A program made the position numbers and the translations under genes. 46,826 bases of DNA, from positions 1-46,826 of the forward strand of contig PAIY01000095.1 of the NCBI GenBank assembly GCA_002704825.1, written 5' to 3'. The DNA is from Phycisphaeraceae bacterium. GTDB lineage: Bacteria; Planctomycetota; Phycisphaerae; Phycisphaerales; Phycisphaeraceae. Shown one piece after another: positions 8,340-17,278 of the stretch. Positions within the stretch are counted from its first letter, which is position 1. Each line of letters starts with the position of its first letter. The notes under the pieces are model-generated. The model was not told the origin of the DNA and made no database searches. It saw only the letters and a list, made by a program, of their open reading frames with translations.

Positions 8340-9368
8340 ATGGATAGACAAATGAGTTCACTACGCATCGGATTTCTCGGGACTGGCTTTATCGCATCAA
8401 CGCATGCCAAGTCGCTGGCCAAGTTGGATAGTGTCGAAATTACGGCCTTATGCAATCATCACATCGAAAAAGCACAGACCTTCAATGAAAAGTTTTGTGA
8501 TGGCAAAGCGACTTGCTATGACGATTTTGACAAGATGCTAGATCAGGAAGAACTGGATGTGCTTTACGTCTGCCTGCCGCCCGGTGCTCATGACGGGCAG
8601 GTGGAAAAGGCAGCAGCCAAAGGCATTCACCTGTGTCTGGAAAAGCCGATTGCACTTACGGTTGAGCGAGCTCAGAGTATGTTTGATGCCGTGAAACAGG
8701 CTGGCGTGAAATGTCAGATCGGTCATCACATGCGTCATACAGCCCCTGCGATCAAACTCAAACAGATGCTTGAGGATGGCAGTGCAGGCAAGCCGCTGAT
8801 GTTTCAAGGACGCTTCTTTGTCAACTGCCTGTTCCCCAAGTGGTGGCGTGATCCCAATGGTGGGGGTGGTCAACTCATTGAACAATCCATACACATTTAC
8901 GACATGGCCCGCTATTTCATGGGCGAAGGTCAGTCTGCGTATGCTCAGACGGATAACCTCAACCATCAACACTATGACGACTACAAAGTCGATGACGTCA
9001 GCGCTGCTGTGATCCGCTTTGCCAACGGCTCGGTTGCCAGCATCTGCGCTTCGAATGTCGCTGAGCCCAAAGGTGGCGAAATTGATTTCACCATGATGTG
9101 TGAAAAGGTCTATGTCGCATTTGAAACGATCGATAAGGCAACTTTCGTCTATCATGACGGTAAACCCAGCGAAGAGATCGATGGGGATGTCCGCAAGGAA
9201 GTCATCGTTTCTGAGCACAATTGCTATGACGAATTGAACCGTAATTTCATAGCTGCGATCACTGACGGAGAAGCATTGCGGTCAGGCATTGAAGATGGCC
9301 TTGAGAGTCTACGGATGGTCCTGGCATGTGCGCAGTCAAGTAGGACGAATCAACCTCAGCAACTCTGA
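8340..9368 (+). CDS. Gfo/Idh/MocA-family oxidoreductase
   Basis: 342-residue NAD(P)-dependent oxidoreductase. N-terminal Rossmann fold with GFLGTGFIASTHAKSL, then the LYVCLPPGAHDGQV strand and CLEKPIAL, the family EKP motif with the catalytic lysine. The C-terminal alpha/beta substrate domain contains GGGGQLIEQSIHIYDMARY. Probably an oxidation or epimerisation step on a sugar or inositol-like compound together with the upstream dehydrogenase. Two in-frame ATGs (8340, 8352) lack a clear ribosome site; the first is given. Confidence 0.92.
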   Translation: MDRQMSSLRIGFLGTGFIASTHAKSLAKLDSVEITALCNHHIEKAQTFNEKFCDGKATCYDDFDKMLDQEELDVLYVCLPPGAHDGQVEKAAAKGIHLCLEKPIALTVERAQSMFDAVKQAGVKCQIGHHMRHTAPAIKLKQMLEDGSAGKPLMFQGRFFVNCLFPKWWRDPNGGGGQLIEQSIHIYDMARYFMGEGQSAYAQTDNLNHQHYDDYKVDDVSAAVIRFANGSVASICASNVAEPKGGEIDFTMMCEKVYVAFETIDKATFVYHDGKPSEEIDGDVRKEVIVSEHNCYDELNRNFIAAITDGEALRSGIEDGLESLRMVLACAQSSRTNQPQQL

Positions 9369-9430
9369 GAAGTAAGACTATATGGCATGATCGTCAAAAC
9401 GGACGTCTAAAACCTATTCTCAAAACCTTT

Positions 9431-9461
9431 GCCACTCGCTATGCTGTGAGTGGCATTTTTC
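9431..9461 (+). terminator. Terminator after the oxidoreductase gene
   Basis: GCCACTC / GAGTGGC stem followed by ATTTTTC. It overlaps an upstream ATG (9450) of the next reading frame, which supports the later TTG start at 9495. Confidence 0.75.
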
Positions 9462-9494
9462 ATTATCCCATTCCCGTCGACAAAGGAGACTGTT

Positions 9495-9818
9495 TTGAGC
9501 CAGGAAAAAGAGCAAAAGACCGCACAGACACTGGGCAAGGGTTTACTGATCATCATCTGGATCACGTCCATTTTCATGGTCATGATCATGAACGATATCA
9601 AAGCCAACCTTGAGCAGATCAACAACAAACTCCAAAGCGTGGTTCGCAGTAACTATGCCAACAATCCTGCACGGATGCAGATTATTGATGCCAAGGACGG
9701 GAAGACGATCGTTTATACCATCCAGCAGGTACCGGATCCTGAAGACGAAGAAATGATGGATGAAGCGATGGGTAAAGAGACAGAGCAAGAAACTCCCGAA
9801 GCTGCTACCGCTGAGTAA
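9495..9818 (+). CDS. Small single-pass membrane protein
   Basis: 107-residue protein of unknown function. A single hydrophobic helix lies near residues 17-33 (GLLIIIWITSIFMVMIM), followed by a predicted coiled-coil stretch (ANLEQINNKLQSV) and a very acidic C-terminal tail. The TTG start at 9495 is chosen because AAAGGAG is 6 bases upstream; the ATG at 9450 falls in a terminator. The gene sits alone between two terminators, so it is monocistronic. I do not recognise a family. Confidence 0.75.
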   Translation: MSQEKEQKTAQTLGKGLLIIIWITSIFMVMIMNDIKANLEQINNKLQSVVRSNYANNPARMQIIDAKDGKTIVYTIQQVPDPEDEEMMDEAMGKETEQETPEAATAE

Positions 9819-9839
9819 TCGCGGACAACATGACAAATC

Positions 9840-9883
9840 AAAAAACGCGGGACATGGTGTTTGCCATCTCCCGCGTTTTTTTT
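9840..9883. terminator. Bidirectional terminator between the small membrane gene and cysS
   Basis: ACGCGGGA / TCCCGCGT stem with A6 on the left and T8 on the right, so it can stop transcription from both convergent genes. Confidence 0.88.
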
Positions 9884-9903
9884 GATTCGAGTTCGAAGCC
9901 TGA

Positions 9904-11412
9904 TCAAGCCAGTTTCTTGACGGCTTGGGTACCTTCCTTGGTGGTTTGAACATCATAGCCAGCTTCAGTCATCTGCTTGCGGAGTTCATCCGCCGTGCCA
10001 TAGTCTTTGTTGGCACGGGCTTCGTCCAGCGCTTTGCACATCGCTTGAATATCCAATTCGCCGGCATCGGACTGATCTTCCAGGTCCAGCAAACCCAACA
10101 CGCGATCAACTTGCTGGCAGGCTGCCCATGTGAGAGCAGCATCATCCTTACAGTCATTGATCCATGCAAAAAGTTCGCCTAGCGCGCCGCTGATATTCAG
10201 GTCATCTGCCAGGGCTTCGGTGAAGGCTGCGAGCATGGGGTGCGTCAGGTCAATTTCAGCAGGTTGGTCGTCACACAGTGCCTTGGCTTTGAGTGCAAAG
10301 TCGGTGAAACGTTTGACTGCGGATGCCGCGTCGGAAAGGCTTGAAGCGGTGAAGTTGAGATTGCTTCGATAGTGGCTTCGCATCAGTTCAAAACGCAGGA
10401 CAGCGGGGTGCACACTGCGGCCGGTGACACGACCTTCAAACACATCACGGGCAGTGTAAAAGCTGCCCTTGCTCTTGGACATTTTCTGCCCATCGACAAG
10501 CAGGAACCGGGCATGCATCCAGAATTTTGCGAAGCTGTTTTTGCCTGACGCACCACGGGATTGAGCGATTTCACATTCGTGATGCGGGAAGGTCAGGTCT
10601 TCACCACCGGTGTGGATGTCAATGACATCGCTTCCCAGCAGGGATTGAGCCATGCATGAGCATTCGATGTGCCAACCGGGATAACCTTTGCCCCACGGTG
10701 AGTCCCATTTCATGATGTGTTTTTCGTCCGGTTTCCAAAGCAGGAAGTCACCGGGGTGACGTTTGCCTGCCAGCGTTTGATCATCAACGCGACCACCTGC
10801 ACCGCCGCGGAGTTTGTCGAGTGTGTTACCACTGAGCTTGCCGTAGTCGGGGAAGCTTTCGACACTGAAGTAGACCACGCCTTCATCGGTTTGGTAGGCA
10901 TGTCCATTTTCAAGCAACTTGCCGATCATGTCCTGCATGATGTCGATGCAGTTGGTGGCATGGGGCATGGATTCGGGATACTCATAGGCAACTTTCATGC
11001 CAAGTGCTTTGGCATCGGCAAGGAAAGCCTGCGTGTAATAGTTGGCAATCTGGTAGGGATCGTCCGGATTGGTGACCGCCCCCTCGGGTACCTTGCCGGA
11101 CTTCTTATCTTCTTTGACGCGTCGGGCTGCGAGTTCCATTTTGTCTTCACCGCCACCGTCCGCCAGATCGTCTTCGGTCATATGTCCGACGTCGGTGATG
11201 TTCATGACATGTTTGACATCGTAGCCTGCCAATTCCAGGAATCGGCGGAGTACGTCAGCAAAGATGAATGTCCGGAAATTGCCGATATGGGCAAAGTCAT
11301 AAACCGTCGGGCCACAGGAGTACATTCGCACCAGCGGTGCATCGACGGGTAGGAAACTTTCGGACTGGTTGGTCAGCGTATTGTGAAATCGAATATTCAA
11401 GGCCATGTTCAT
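9904..11412 (-). CDS. cysS: Cysteinyl-tRNA synthetase
   Basis: Class I synthetase charging tRNA-Cys. The 502-residue protein carries the HIGH motif as [10 protein letters not shown], the zinc ligands in [18 protein letters not shown] and FPHHECE, and KMSKSKG as the KMSKS loop. A charged insertion after the HIGH domain ([17 protein letters not shown]) makes it about 40 residues longer than the E. coli enzyme, as in the long planctomycete-type form. Starts at 11412 or the ATG two codons later both fit AGGA upstream. Divergent from hemB with only about 47 bases between start codons. Confidence 0.96.
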   Translation of the reverse strand: MNMALNIRFHNTLTNQSESFLPVDAPLVRMYSCGPTVYDFAHIGNFRTFIFADVLRRFLELAGYDVKHVMNITDVGHMTEDDLADGGGEDKMELAARRVKEDKKSGKVPEGAVTNPDDPYQIANYYTQAFLADAKALGMKVAYEYPESMPHATNCIDIMQDMIGKLLENGHAYQTDEGVVYFSVESFPDYGKLSGNTLDKLRGGAGGRVDDQTLAGKRHPGDFLLWKPDEKHIMKWDSPWGKGYPGWHIECSCMAQSLLGSDVIDIHTGGEDLTFPHHECEIAQSRGASGKNSFAKFWMHARFLLVDGQKMSKSKGSFYTARDVFEGRVTGRSVHPAVLRFELMRSHYRSNLNFTASSLSDAASAVKRFTDFALKAKALCDDQPAEIDLTHPMLAAFTEALADDLNISGALGELFAWINDCKDDAALTWAACQQVDRVLGLLDLEDQSDAGELDIQAMCKALDEARANKDYGTADELRKQMTEAGYDVQTTKEGTQAVKKLA

Positions 11413-11459
11413 TGCATCCTGCTACACAAGGTTGGTATCAATTCGGTATGATGTTGCGT

Positions 11460-12491
11460 ATGTTACACGAGAATAACGAGTTTAACTTGGACCTGCCTCA
11501 AAGACCACGCCGCCGCCGCCGGACACCTGCGATGCGCGAGCTGGTTCGTGAGACACGATTGACTGCTCAGCAACTGATTTACCCGCTGTTTGTGCATGAT
11601 GGTATCGTTGAGCCCATTGATGCCATGCCCGGGTGTCATCGCTGGTCACTTGACGGACTTTGCGAGGAAGTCGGTCGTGCAGCAGCATTGGGGATCGGCG
11701 CGGTTGTGCTTTTTCCCAAGGTTGATGACAAGTACAAATCCTCCACTGCTGATGAAGCCTACAATCCCGTGGGGCTCATCCCGCAGGCCATTACCCGCAT
11801 CAAGCTCGAATATCCCGATGTGCTGGTCATCACCGACGTGGCGTTGGACCCGTATTCCAGTGATGGGCACGATGGTATTGTCGATGACAACGGGGAAATT
11901 CTCAACGACGAAACGGTGCAGGTTCTCTGCAAGCAGGCGCTGATGCATGCTCAAGCCGGTGCCGACATTGTCGCGCCCAGTGACATGATGGACGGTCGCG
12001 TCGCTGCCATCCGTCAGACGCTTGATGCCAATGGCTATGAGAGTGTCAGTATCATGTCCTACTCCGCCAAGTATGCTTCGGCGTTTTACGGGCCATTCCG
12101 TGGCGCGTTGGACTCGGCACCCAAGTCTAACGGTGCAGACGGTAAAAAAATTCCCGGCGATAAACTCACTTATCAAATGGACCCTGCAAACGCGCGTGAA
12201 GCAATCACCGAGACGTTGCTCGATGAAGCAGAAGGTGCAGACATCGTTATGGTCAAACCTGCAGGACCTTACCTGGACATCATCCAACGGATCACGCAGG
12301 TGACGACATTACCGATCGCAGCGTATCAGGTCAGCGGTGAATACCTCATGATCAAAGCTGCCAGCGAAAGTGGTTGGGTGGACGAGAAGAAGATCGTCAT
12401 TGAAAGTCTGACCGCCATCGCCCGCGCCGGTGCCGATATGATTCTGACTTACTACGCCCCGCAAGCCGCCCAGTGGTTGGCTGAAAAATAA
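11460..12491 (+). CDS. hemB: Delta-aminolevulinic acid dehydratase (porphobilinogen synthase), Mg-type
   Basis: Condenses two 5-aminolevulinate molecules to porphobilinogen in haem synthesis. The two active-site lysines are visible in SYSAKYASAFYGPFR and VMVKPAGPYLDII. The metal loop reads DVALDPYSSDGHDGIV, lacking the three cysteines of zinc enzymes (DVCxCxxxxxxHCG) and matching the Pseudomonas-like Mg-dependent form. ATGs exist at 11448, 11451 and 11460. The first two overlap a TATGAT -10-like box (11447-11452), which makes 11460 the likely start of a leaderless mRNA. The end is certain; the exact start is less so. Confidence 0.94.
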   Translation: MLHENNEFNLDLPQRPRRRRRTPAMRELVRETRLTAQQLIYPLFVHDGIVEPIDAMPGCHRWSLDGLCEEVGRAAALGIGAVVLFPKVDDKYKSSTADEAYNPVGLIPQAITRIKLEYPDVLVITDVALDPYSSDGHDGIVDDNGEILNDETVQVLCKQALMHAQAGADIVAPSDMMDGRVAAIRQTLDANGYESVSIMSYSAKYASAFYGPFRGALDSAPKSNGADGKKIPGDKLTYQMDPANAREAITETLLDEAEGADIVMVKPAGPYLDIIQRITQVTTLPIAAYQVSGEYLMIKAASESGWVDEKKIVIESLTAIARAGADMILTYYAPQAAQWLAEK

Positions 12492-12524
12492 TCTAACCCG
12501 AATCACCATCAGAAAGCACACCTC

Positions 12525-12875
12525 ATGCAACGCACCGAAGACGGGATGATTGTCATCTCCTGTGATTTTACCGGCGAGGATTGGGACGAAGTCCAGCCGA
12601 TGATCGAAGGCCATCAAGGTTCGATCATCAGTCTCAAGGCTTTGAACCTTGCCATCGACCATGCCTTGGAGCAGACTGAAAAATTCACCTGTACGATGTG
12701 TCTGCGACATTTTGCTGCCGGTGAACGTGCATGGAAACCTGACCCGCTACCGGCTGGTGCCAATCCCAAAGCAGTGATCTGCTGGGACTGCATCCGCCAG
12801 GCTGACCGATCCTTTGCCCGTGATCAGGATACCGACTGGGACCGTAAAATCGCCCCGGATGATCGTTGGTCGTAA
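12525..12875 (+). CDS. Hypothetical protein with a CxxC...CxxC zinc-ribbon-like pair
   Basis: 116-residue protein with an acidic N-terminal half (MIVISCDFTGEDWDEVQPMIEG) and a C-terminal half containing CTMC and, 33 residues later, CWDC, an arrangement expected to bind one zinc ion. It lies 33 bases after hemB in the same direction and may share its transcript. I do not recognise a named family. Confidence 0.75.
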   Translation: MQRTEDGMIVISCDFTGEDWDEVQPMIEGHQGSIISLKALNLAIDHALEQTEKFTCTMCLRHFAAGERAWKPDPLPAGANPKAVICWDCIRQADRSFARDQDTDWDRKIAPDDRWS

Positions 12876-12905
12876 AGCAGTTTAAATAATTAATCTCTAT
12901 CTTCT

Positions 12906-12988
12906 GTCACTCCCGCGCAGGCGGGAGTCCAGTGAAATTTGCAATATTCAACTGCATGCCACTGGATTCCCGCCTTCGCGGGAATGAC
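12906..12988. repeat. 83-bp palindromic repeat, copy 1
   Basis: GTCACTCCCGCGCAGGCGGG at the left and a near-complementary arm ending GCGGGAATGAC at the right; each arm is itself a small hairpin (CCCGC..GCGGG). The element lies in the gap between the zinc-ribbon gene and the FkbM gene. Same length and arms as the element at 38938; see also 45927. Confidence 0.85.
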
Positions 12989-13172
12989 GAAGTCTAAGAC
13001 GGCATGGAGATTAATTCCTGGAAACGCTCTACAGGCAAATCATCACGATTCGTCAGCCAGGCAAGCATTGCATGTTGGTCTTTGACGTCTGTATGGTTTG
13101 TGCGATTTCACATCTTTAACGCATACCCAAAGTACATCAATTGTTGTGAGTTGATAACCGATAAAATCGGTG

Positions 13173-14090
13173 ATGCGAATGGCAATCTCGTTTAAACAGA
13201 TGCTTCTGGGCCTCGTCCAGCACATGCCTTCCCCGTTGATCCGGGCCGCCTATCGCATGCCGTTTGTTGCTCGCATGGGTTCACGCCTGCTCAAGTCTGC
13301 TGCTGCCACGGGTGAAGCACAGATCGTCACCATTCGGCAGGGACCGTTAGCAGGGATGAAGCTTCAGGTCGACGCTAACACGCCGCATTACTATTGGATC
13401 AAAGGTCACGATGAACCGGCTATGCTCAATGTGATGAAAGAGCATGTTCAACCCGGCAGCTGTGTCATCGATATCGGTTCGCATATCGGCGTTGAAACCC
13501 TGATGCTCTGTCAATGGGTTGGTGAGCAAGGTAAGGTCATCAGTGTCGAGCCCGACCCGGTGAACTTTCAGGCACTGCAGACCAATATCCAGATCAACAA
13601 CATCACCAATGCCCAGCTGCAGCCGATCGCCTTGTCCGATCAATCCGGCAAGTTGCATTTTATTCACGGCCAGGGTGTGCTTTGCCGACTGGTTGATGAT
13701 CCCAATGATCCAACCATCGGCCCGCAACAGTTAATCACCGTCGATGTCTTGACGCTAGATGAACTCTATGCTGAGGGCAATGAGAAAATCGACTTTTTGA
13801 AAATCGATGTGGAAGACTACGAAGTACAGGTTCTCAATGGGGCGACCCGATTTCTCGCACAACAGCATCCGGCTTTGATTGTTGAACTGCACAGTTACCA
13901 ATCCGCGATGGGCTGCTCGGAGGTTCTGCAAAAAGCAGGATACGACATCAAACTTGTTGATACGTCACAGCCTGACCTGATGACCTATCTTGCAACGCAG
14001 CCACGGACGCATTTTGAACAGGGCTTTGAGCGTTGTCATCTACTGGCGACCTACTCAGAAAACACATCACACCAGGAGGGGGACGCATGA
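13173..14090 (+). CDS. FkbM-family SAM-dependent methyltransferase
   Basis: 305-residue class I methyltransferase. The SAM site is VIDIGSHIGVETLM followed by VISVEPDPVNFQALQ; the FkbM signature FLKIDVEDYEVQVLNGA lies near residue 210. Members O-methylate sugars, lipids or polyketides. It overlaps the next glycosyltransferase by ATGA, so both probably modify one surface glycan or glycolipid. A TAAAAT box (13162-13167) ends 5 bases before the ATG and there is no ribosome site, so a leaderless transcript is possible. ATG 13179 is an alternative start. Confidence 0.9.
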   Translation: MRMAISFKQMLLGLVQHMPSPLIRAAYRMPFVARMGSRLLKSAAATGEAQIVTIRQGPLAGMKLQVDANTPHYYWIKGHDEPAMLNVMKEHVQPGSCVIDIGSHIGVETLMLCQWVGEQGKVISVEPDPVNFQALQTNIQINNITNAQLQPIALSDQSGKLHFIHGQGVLCRLVDDPNDPTIGPQQLITVDVLTLDELYAEGNEKIDFLKIDVEDYEVQVLNGATRFLAQQHPALIVELHSYQSAMGCSEVLQKAGYDIKLVDTSQPDLMTYLATQPRTHFEQGFERCHLLATYSENTSHQEGDA

Positions 14091-15058
14091 GTAAACAACC
14101 CCAAACACCTTTGATCTCCGTGGTGATTCCGACCTACAAACGTCGAGACTATCTTGCTAAGGCAATTGATTCGGTACGTGATCAAAGCTTTGTTGACTGG
14201 GAACTAATCGTCAGTGATGACGAAAAACCTGAAGGGCAAACGTGGGCCTATCTGCAGGAATTGGCACAATCAGATCCGCGCATCCGACCTACGCGCAATG
14301 TCGATGGGCAAGGTCAATCTGCCAACACCAATCATGGCATGGCGCAGGCCAAAGGACAATGGATCAAACTCCTGCACGACGATGACTGGTTGGCAGTCAA
14401 TTGTCTCTCACAGATGGTTGAAGCGATCCGACATGCAGATGAGAAAGTCACCCTCATCACCACCGGTTGTTGTGATAATTACGAATCTGCTAAGGCACAG
14501 CAGTGTCCGCCAACTGCACCTGCAGATATGATCACCCGCTATCTCGGCAAGCAAGCCCTTTACGGGATGTACATGCAGCATGATGTCGGTGGTTGTGTCC
14601 CCAGCGCAATGATGTTTCGACGCACTGCCTTTGAGCAGGGGATCGGATTTGAAAAACAGGATGTCCTGCCGACCGCGGTGGATAGCTGGTTTAAAGCCAG
14701 ATTACTCAACCAAGGTGACATGATTCACATTGACCAACCTTTGTTGATCAAGTGTGAAGAAGATGCCATGAGCGTGACCAACACGCTGGATCGGCGTGAT
14801 CTGGATCGCGAGTATGAAGTCATTCGTGAGTTGATGCTGCCTATGATTGACCCGACATACAATCCACCCTCTCTGAGTGCAGTGCAGGGGCAGGTCCGTT
14901 TGATCCGCGCGATGCATCGTCTGGCAACCCGTAAACCACTCGAAGCCATCAGTATGGCGGTGCGTGTCTGGAACCCTTTGGCATGGTTACTGGCGACACA
15001 GTGGGCGATCCGCAAAGCACGTCCCAATTGCTGTCAGGTCGTCAAGCCGGTTACCTGA
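14087..15058 (+). CDS. Family 2 glycosyltransferase
   Basis: 323-residue GT-A enzyme that transfers a sugar from a nucleotide donor. It has ISVVIPTYKRRDYLAKAIDSV at the N-terminus, VSDDE for the nucleotide-binding acidic pair, and LLHDDDWL for the metal-binding DxD. GGAGGGGGACGC precedes the ATG, which overlaps the stop of the FkbM gene (ATGA), indicating translational coupling. Acceptor and sugar are unknown. No membrane helices are evident. Confidence 0.9.
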   Translation: MSKQPQTPLISVVIPTYKRRDYLAKAIDSVRDQSFVDWELIVSDDEKPEGQTWAYLQELAQSDPRIRPTRNVDGQGQSANTNHGMAQAKGQWIKLLHDDDWLAVNCLSQMVEAIRHADEKVTLITTGCCDNYESAKAQQCPPTAPADMITRYLGKQALYGMYMQHDVGGCVPSAMMFRRTAFEQGIGFEKQDVLPTAVDSWFKARLLNQGDMIHIDQPLLIKCEEDAMSVTNTLDRRDLDREYEVIRELMLPMIDPTYNPPSLSAVQGQVRLIRAMHRLATRKPLEAISMAVRVWNPLAWLLATQWAIRKARPNCCQVVKPVT

Positions 15059-15111
15059 AACTCACAACAACGCAATCTGCAATGATTCCCCGCTTTTGTT
15101 ACACTCTAAAC

Positions 15112-15465
15112 ATGGCTGGATTATTCGACGGAACATCACTGCAACGCCCCGTAACCTGTGAAGTCTGCAATAAGGCTTTGACGGAATGCACTTGTCCACG
15201 CGACGCGGAGGGCAATGTCTGTCTGCCTAAGGATCAGCAAGTCCGAGTTTATCGTGAGAAGCGAAAAGGCAAGTGGAACACGGTCGTCACCGGCCTGGAT
15301 CCTAAAGCCAACGATCTCAAAGCCATGCTCAAGAAACTCAAAAACACCTGCTCAGCAGGTGGGGCGGTCAAGGATGACCATCTTGAAATTCAAGGTGATC
15401 ACCGAGATCGACTTGTGAAAATGCTTGCAGATCAGGGATACAAGGTCAAAGCCGCAGGCGGTTGA
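15112..15465 (+). CDS. yciH: SUI1/YciH-family translation initiation factor-like protein
   Basis: 117-residue homologue of eukaryotic eIF1 and bacterial YciH. The SUI1 domain spans residues ~40-115 with VYREKRKGKWNTVVTGLD, LKAMLKKLKNTCSAGGAVKDDHLEIQGDH (shown here in pieces: LKKLKNTCSAGGAVK) and the final GYKVKAAGG. The N-terminus has CEVCNKALTECTCP, a cysteine cluster that could hold zinc. It probably acts at the ribosomal P site in start-codon discrimination. TACACT ends six bases before the ATG without a Shine-Dalgarno site, suggesting a leaderless mRNA. Confidence 0.88.
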   Translation: MAGLFDGTSLQRPVTCEVCNKALTECTCPRDAEGNVCLPKDQQVRVYREKRKGKWNTVVTGLDPKANDLKAMLKKLKNTCSAGGAVKDDHLEIQGDHRDRLVKMLADQGYKVKAAGG

Positions 15466-15520
15466 CCACCACTTTTGATTTTCATGATTCAAATTATCCA
15501 TCATGGTTTATAATGATCGG

Positions 15521-16381
15521 ATGTCACCTGTCGATCCGACATCCAAAGCCAAGCCAACGCTGGTGGATTACATCACACAGCAGGCTCAAGTTCGCACCAT
15601 TGGTGGCTCCATGCAAAGACATGAGCAGGGCTATACCATGGAAAAACGCGTGGTGCCCGACTATAACCTTCTCTTTGTCACACGCGGGCGCGCGGTATGG
15701 GAGATTGAAGGTCAACGCCATGAACTCACGCCTCAGTCACTATTGCTCGTCCCACCCGGTCCAAAGCATCACGCTTATTCACTAACAAAGCGTCTGACGT
15801 TACTTTCCATTCACATGGTCGCGACACTGCCCGGCGGCATTAATGTCTTTGAACTGCTTGAACCACAGCCCCTGATGACCGTTGCGAAAAACACCCGGTT
15901 GGACGGATACCTGCGCGGTTTATTGGCTGATTATCAAGGTAAAAGTCTCTTCCCACGCATTGATCTACTCGACGGCTGGACACAGTTGATCGTCCATGAA
16001 TATCTGTATGACCTGGCTGCTGATGTGGACATCGCCAAACGCTGGGTTGACCCCATGATCATGACACTGGTGGATAAACTCCATGAGTCATACGCGAAAC
16101 CGATCACGCTTGAGAACATCGCATCTTGGGCAGGTTATACGCCACAGCACATCAATCGACTTTTTAAACAGACGCTGGGGGTTACACCCTTGCAGTACCT
16201 GATGCAGGTTCGGATGAACAAGGCTGCCAATCTGCTTGCAGAGAATATTCTTTCCATTCATGGGGTCGGTGAGCAGGTCGGATTTACCGACCCCTACTAT
16301 TTTTCCCGTATGTTCCGCCAGCATCATGGCCGCAGTCCCAAGCAGTATCGTCAGATGGTATGTTCAGATTATCCATCTTGA
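15521..16381 (+). CDS. AraC-family transcriptional regulator
   Basis: 286-residue regulator with an N-terminal cupin sensor (NLLFVTRGRAVWEIEG, LLLVPPGPKHHAYS) and a C-terminal double helix-turn-helix (LENIASWAGYTPQHINRLFK and GFTDPYYFSRMFRQHHGRSPKQYRQ). The start at 15521 is preferred over ATG 15503 because a consensus TATAAT occupies 15509-15514, six bases before 15521. It stands directly upstream of the dioxygenase and decarboxylase-like genes in the same direction and probably controls them. Confidence 0.92.
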   Translation: MSPVDPTSKAKPTLVDYITQQAQVRTIGGSMQRHEQGYTMEKRVVPDYNLLFVTRGRAVWEIEGQRHELTPQSLLLVPPGPKHHAYSLTKRLTLLSIHMVATLPGGINVFELLEPQPLMTVAKNTRLDGYLRGLLADYQGKSLFPRIDLLDGWTQLIVHEYLYDLAADVDIAKRWVDPMIMTLVDKLHESYAKPITLENIASWAGYTPQHINRLFKQTLGVTPLQYLMQVRMNKAANLLAENILSIHGVGEQVGFTDPYYFSRMFRQHHGRSPKQYRQMVCSDYPS

Positions 16382-16454
16382 CTTTCAGCATCTCCATTGG
16401 GTTTGTTTGCTACTTGAGATAACGTTAAGGCACCTCATGAAAAGGAGCCTTGCA

Positions 16455-17273
16455 ATGTCTACAGAACTTACCCGCTTAACCGACGAACAATGGCAGCAGT
16501 ACCAAAAGGATGGTTACATCAAACTCGGCAAACTGCTCACCGACGAACAACTCAAAGCCATGCAGGATCGCATTGATGCCATCATGCTTGGACAAGCTGA
16601 TTTGAATTATGATCGCCTGTTTATGCAACTCGATTCGGAGTCTGGCAAGTACGAGGATGCCGGGGCTGGGGGACGCGGTCATAAGGGATCGACCCTGGGG
16701 TACCGCAAGATTCAGGACCTTGAGTTTGATCCGATGTTCCTGACATTCATGCAGCGTCCGATTTTCAAACACATTTGTGAACACGAGTATGGCAAGCATG
16801 CGCCCATCTCCTGTTTTCGTGCCATGTTCATGAATAAACCTGCCAACAAGGGGACATTCCTGCCTTGGCATCAGGATCGGTGGACGTCTCTGGATCGTGA
16901 TCCGCTGGTAACGCTCTGGTTGGCTTTGGACCCTGCAACTGTTGAAAACGGCTGTGTCCAGATCATTCCCGGGACACATCAGACATTACTCAATCCATCA
17001 CATCCTTCAGGTTTTCTGACCCAGGAACAGGCTGCAGCACACTGCCCAGAGTCCAAGCGAGTATTCCTGGAGTTGGAAGCTGGGGAAGCAGCGTTACTGC
17101 ATAACTGGACCTTGCATGGTTCGGATGTGAATCGTTCATCGCAAAGTCGTCGCGCTTTTAGTGTCTGTTACATGGATGCTCGCACGGAAGATCAACATGG
17201 GCAGACATACTCAAGAATTTTTGGTGACAATGCGTTGTCACCCCAAACGTTGACCACCACCGCAACTGGATAA
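16455..17273 (+). CDS. Phytanoyl-CoA dioxygenase (PhyH)-family protein
   Basis: 272-residue Fe(II)/2-oxoglutarate-dependent oxygenase. The iron triad is seen as HQD in LPWHQDRW and the distal His in LLHNWTLHGSDVN, with the 2-oxoglutarate-binding Arg in SRRAFSVCY. The ATG at 16455 is preceded by AAAGGAG at good spacing; ATG 16437 was not used. The next gene starts 5 bases after the stop, so the two form one operon. Such enzymes hydroxylate small substrates, including oxidative removal of methyl groups; the substrate here is unknown. Confidence 0.9.
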   Translation: MSTELTRLTDEQWQQYQKDGYIKLGKLLTDEQLKAMQDRIDAIMLGQADLNYDRLFMQLDSESGKYEDAGAGGRGHKGSTLGYRKIQDLEFDPMFLTFMQRPIFKHICEHEYGKHAPISCFRAMFMNKPANKGTFLPWHQDRWTSLDRDPLVTLWLALDPATVENGCVQIIPGTHQTLLNPSHPSGFLTQEQAAAHCPESKRVFLELEAGEAALLHNWTLHGSDVNRSSQSRRAFSVCYMDARTEDQHGQTYSRIFGDNALSPQTLTTTATG

Positions 17274-17278
17274 AACCT

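Noticed and set aside
10717..11352. 211-codon plus-strand frame inside cysS
   Set aside because: Antisense shadow of cysS, whose motifs (HIGH, KMSKS) are intact.
13004..13195. 63-codon frame after the first palindromic repeat
   Set aside because: Composition and lack of a ribosome site argue against coding; it overlaps the real start of the FkbM gene.
16236..16454. Upstream extension of the PhyH frame
   Set aside because: It lies inside the AraC gene in another frame; AAAGGAG supports the start at 16455.
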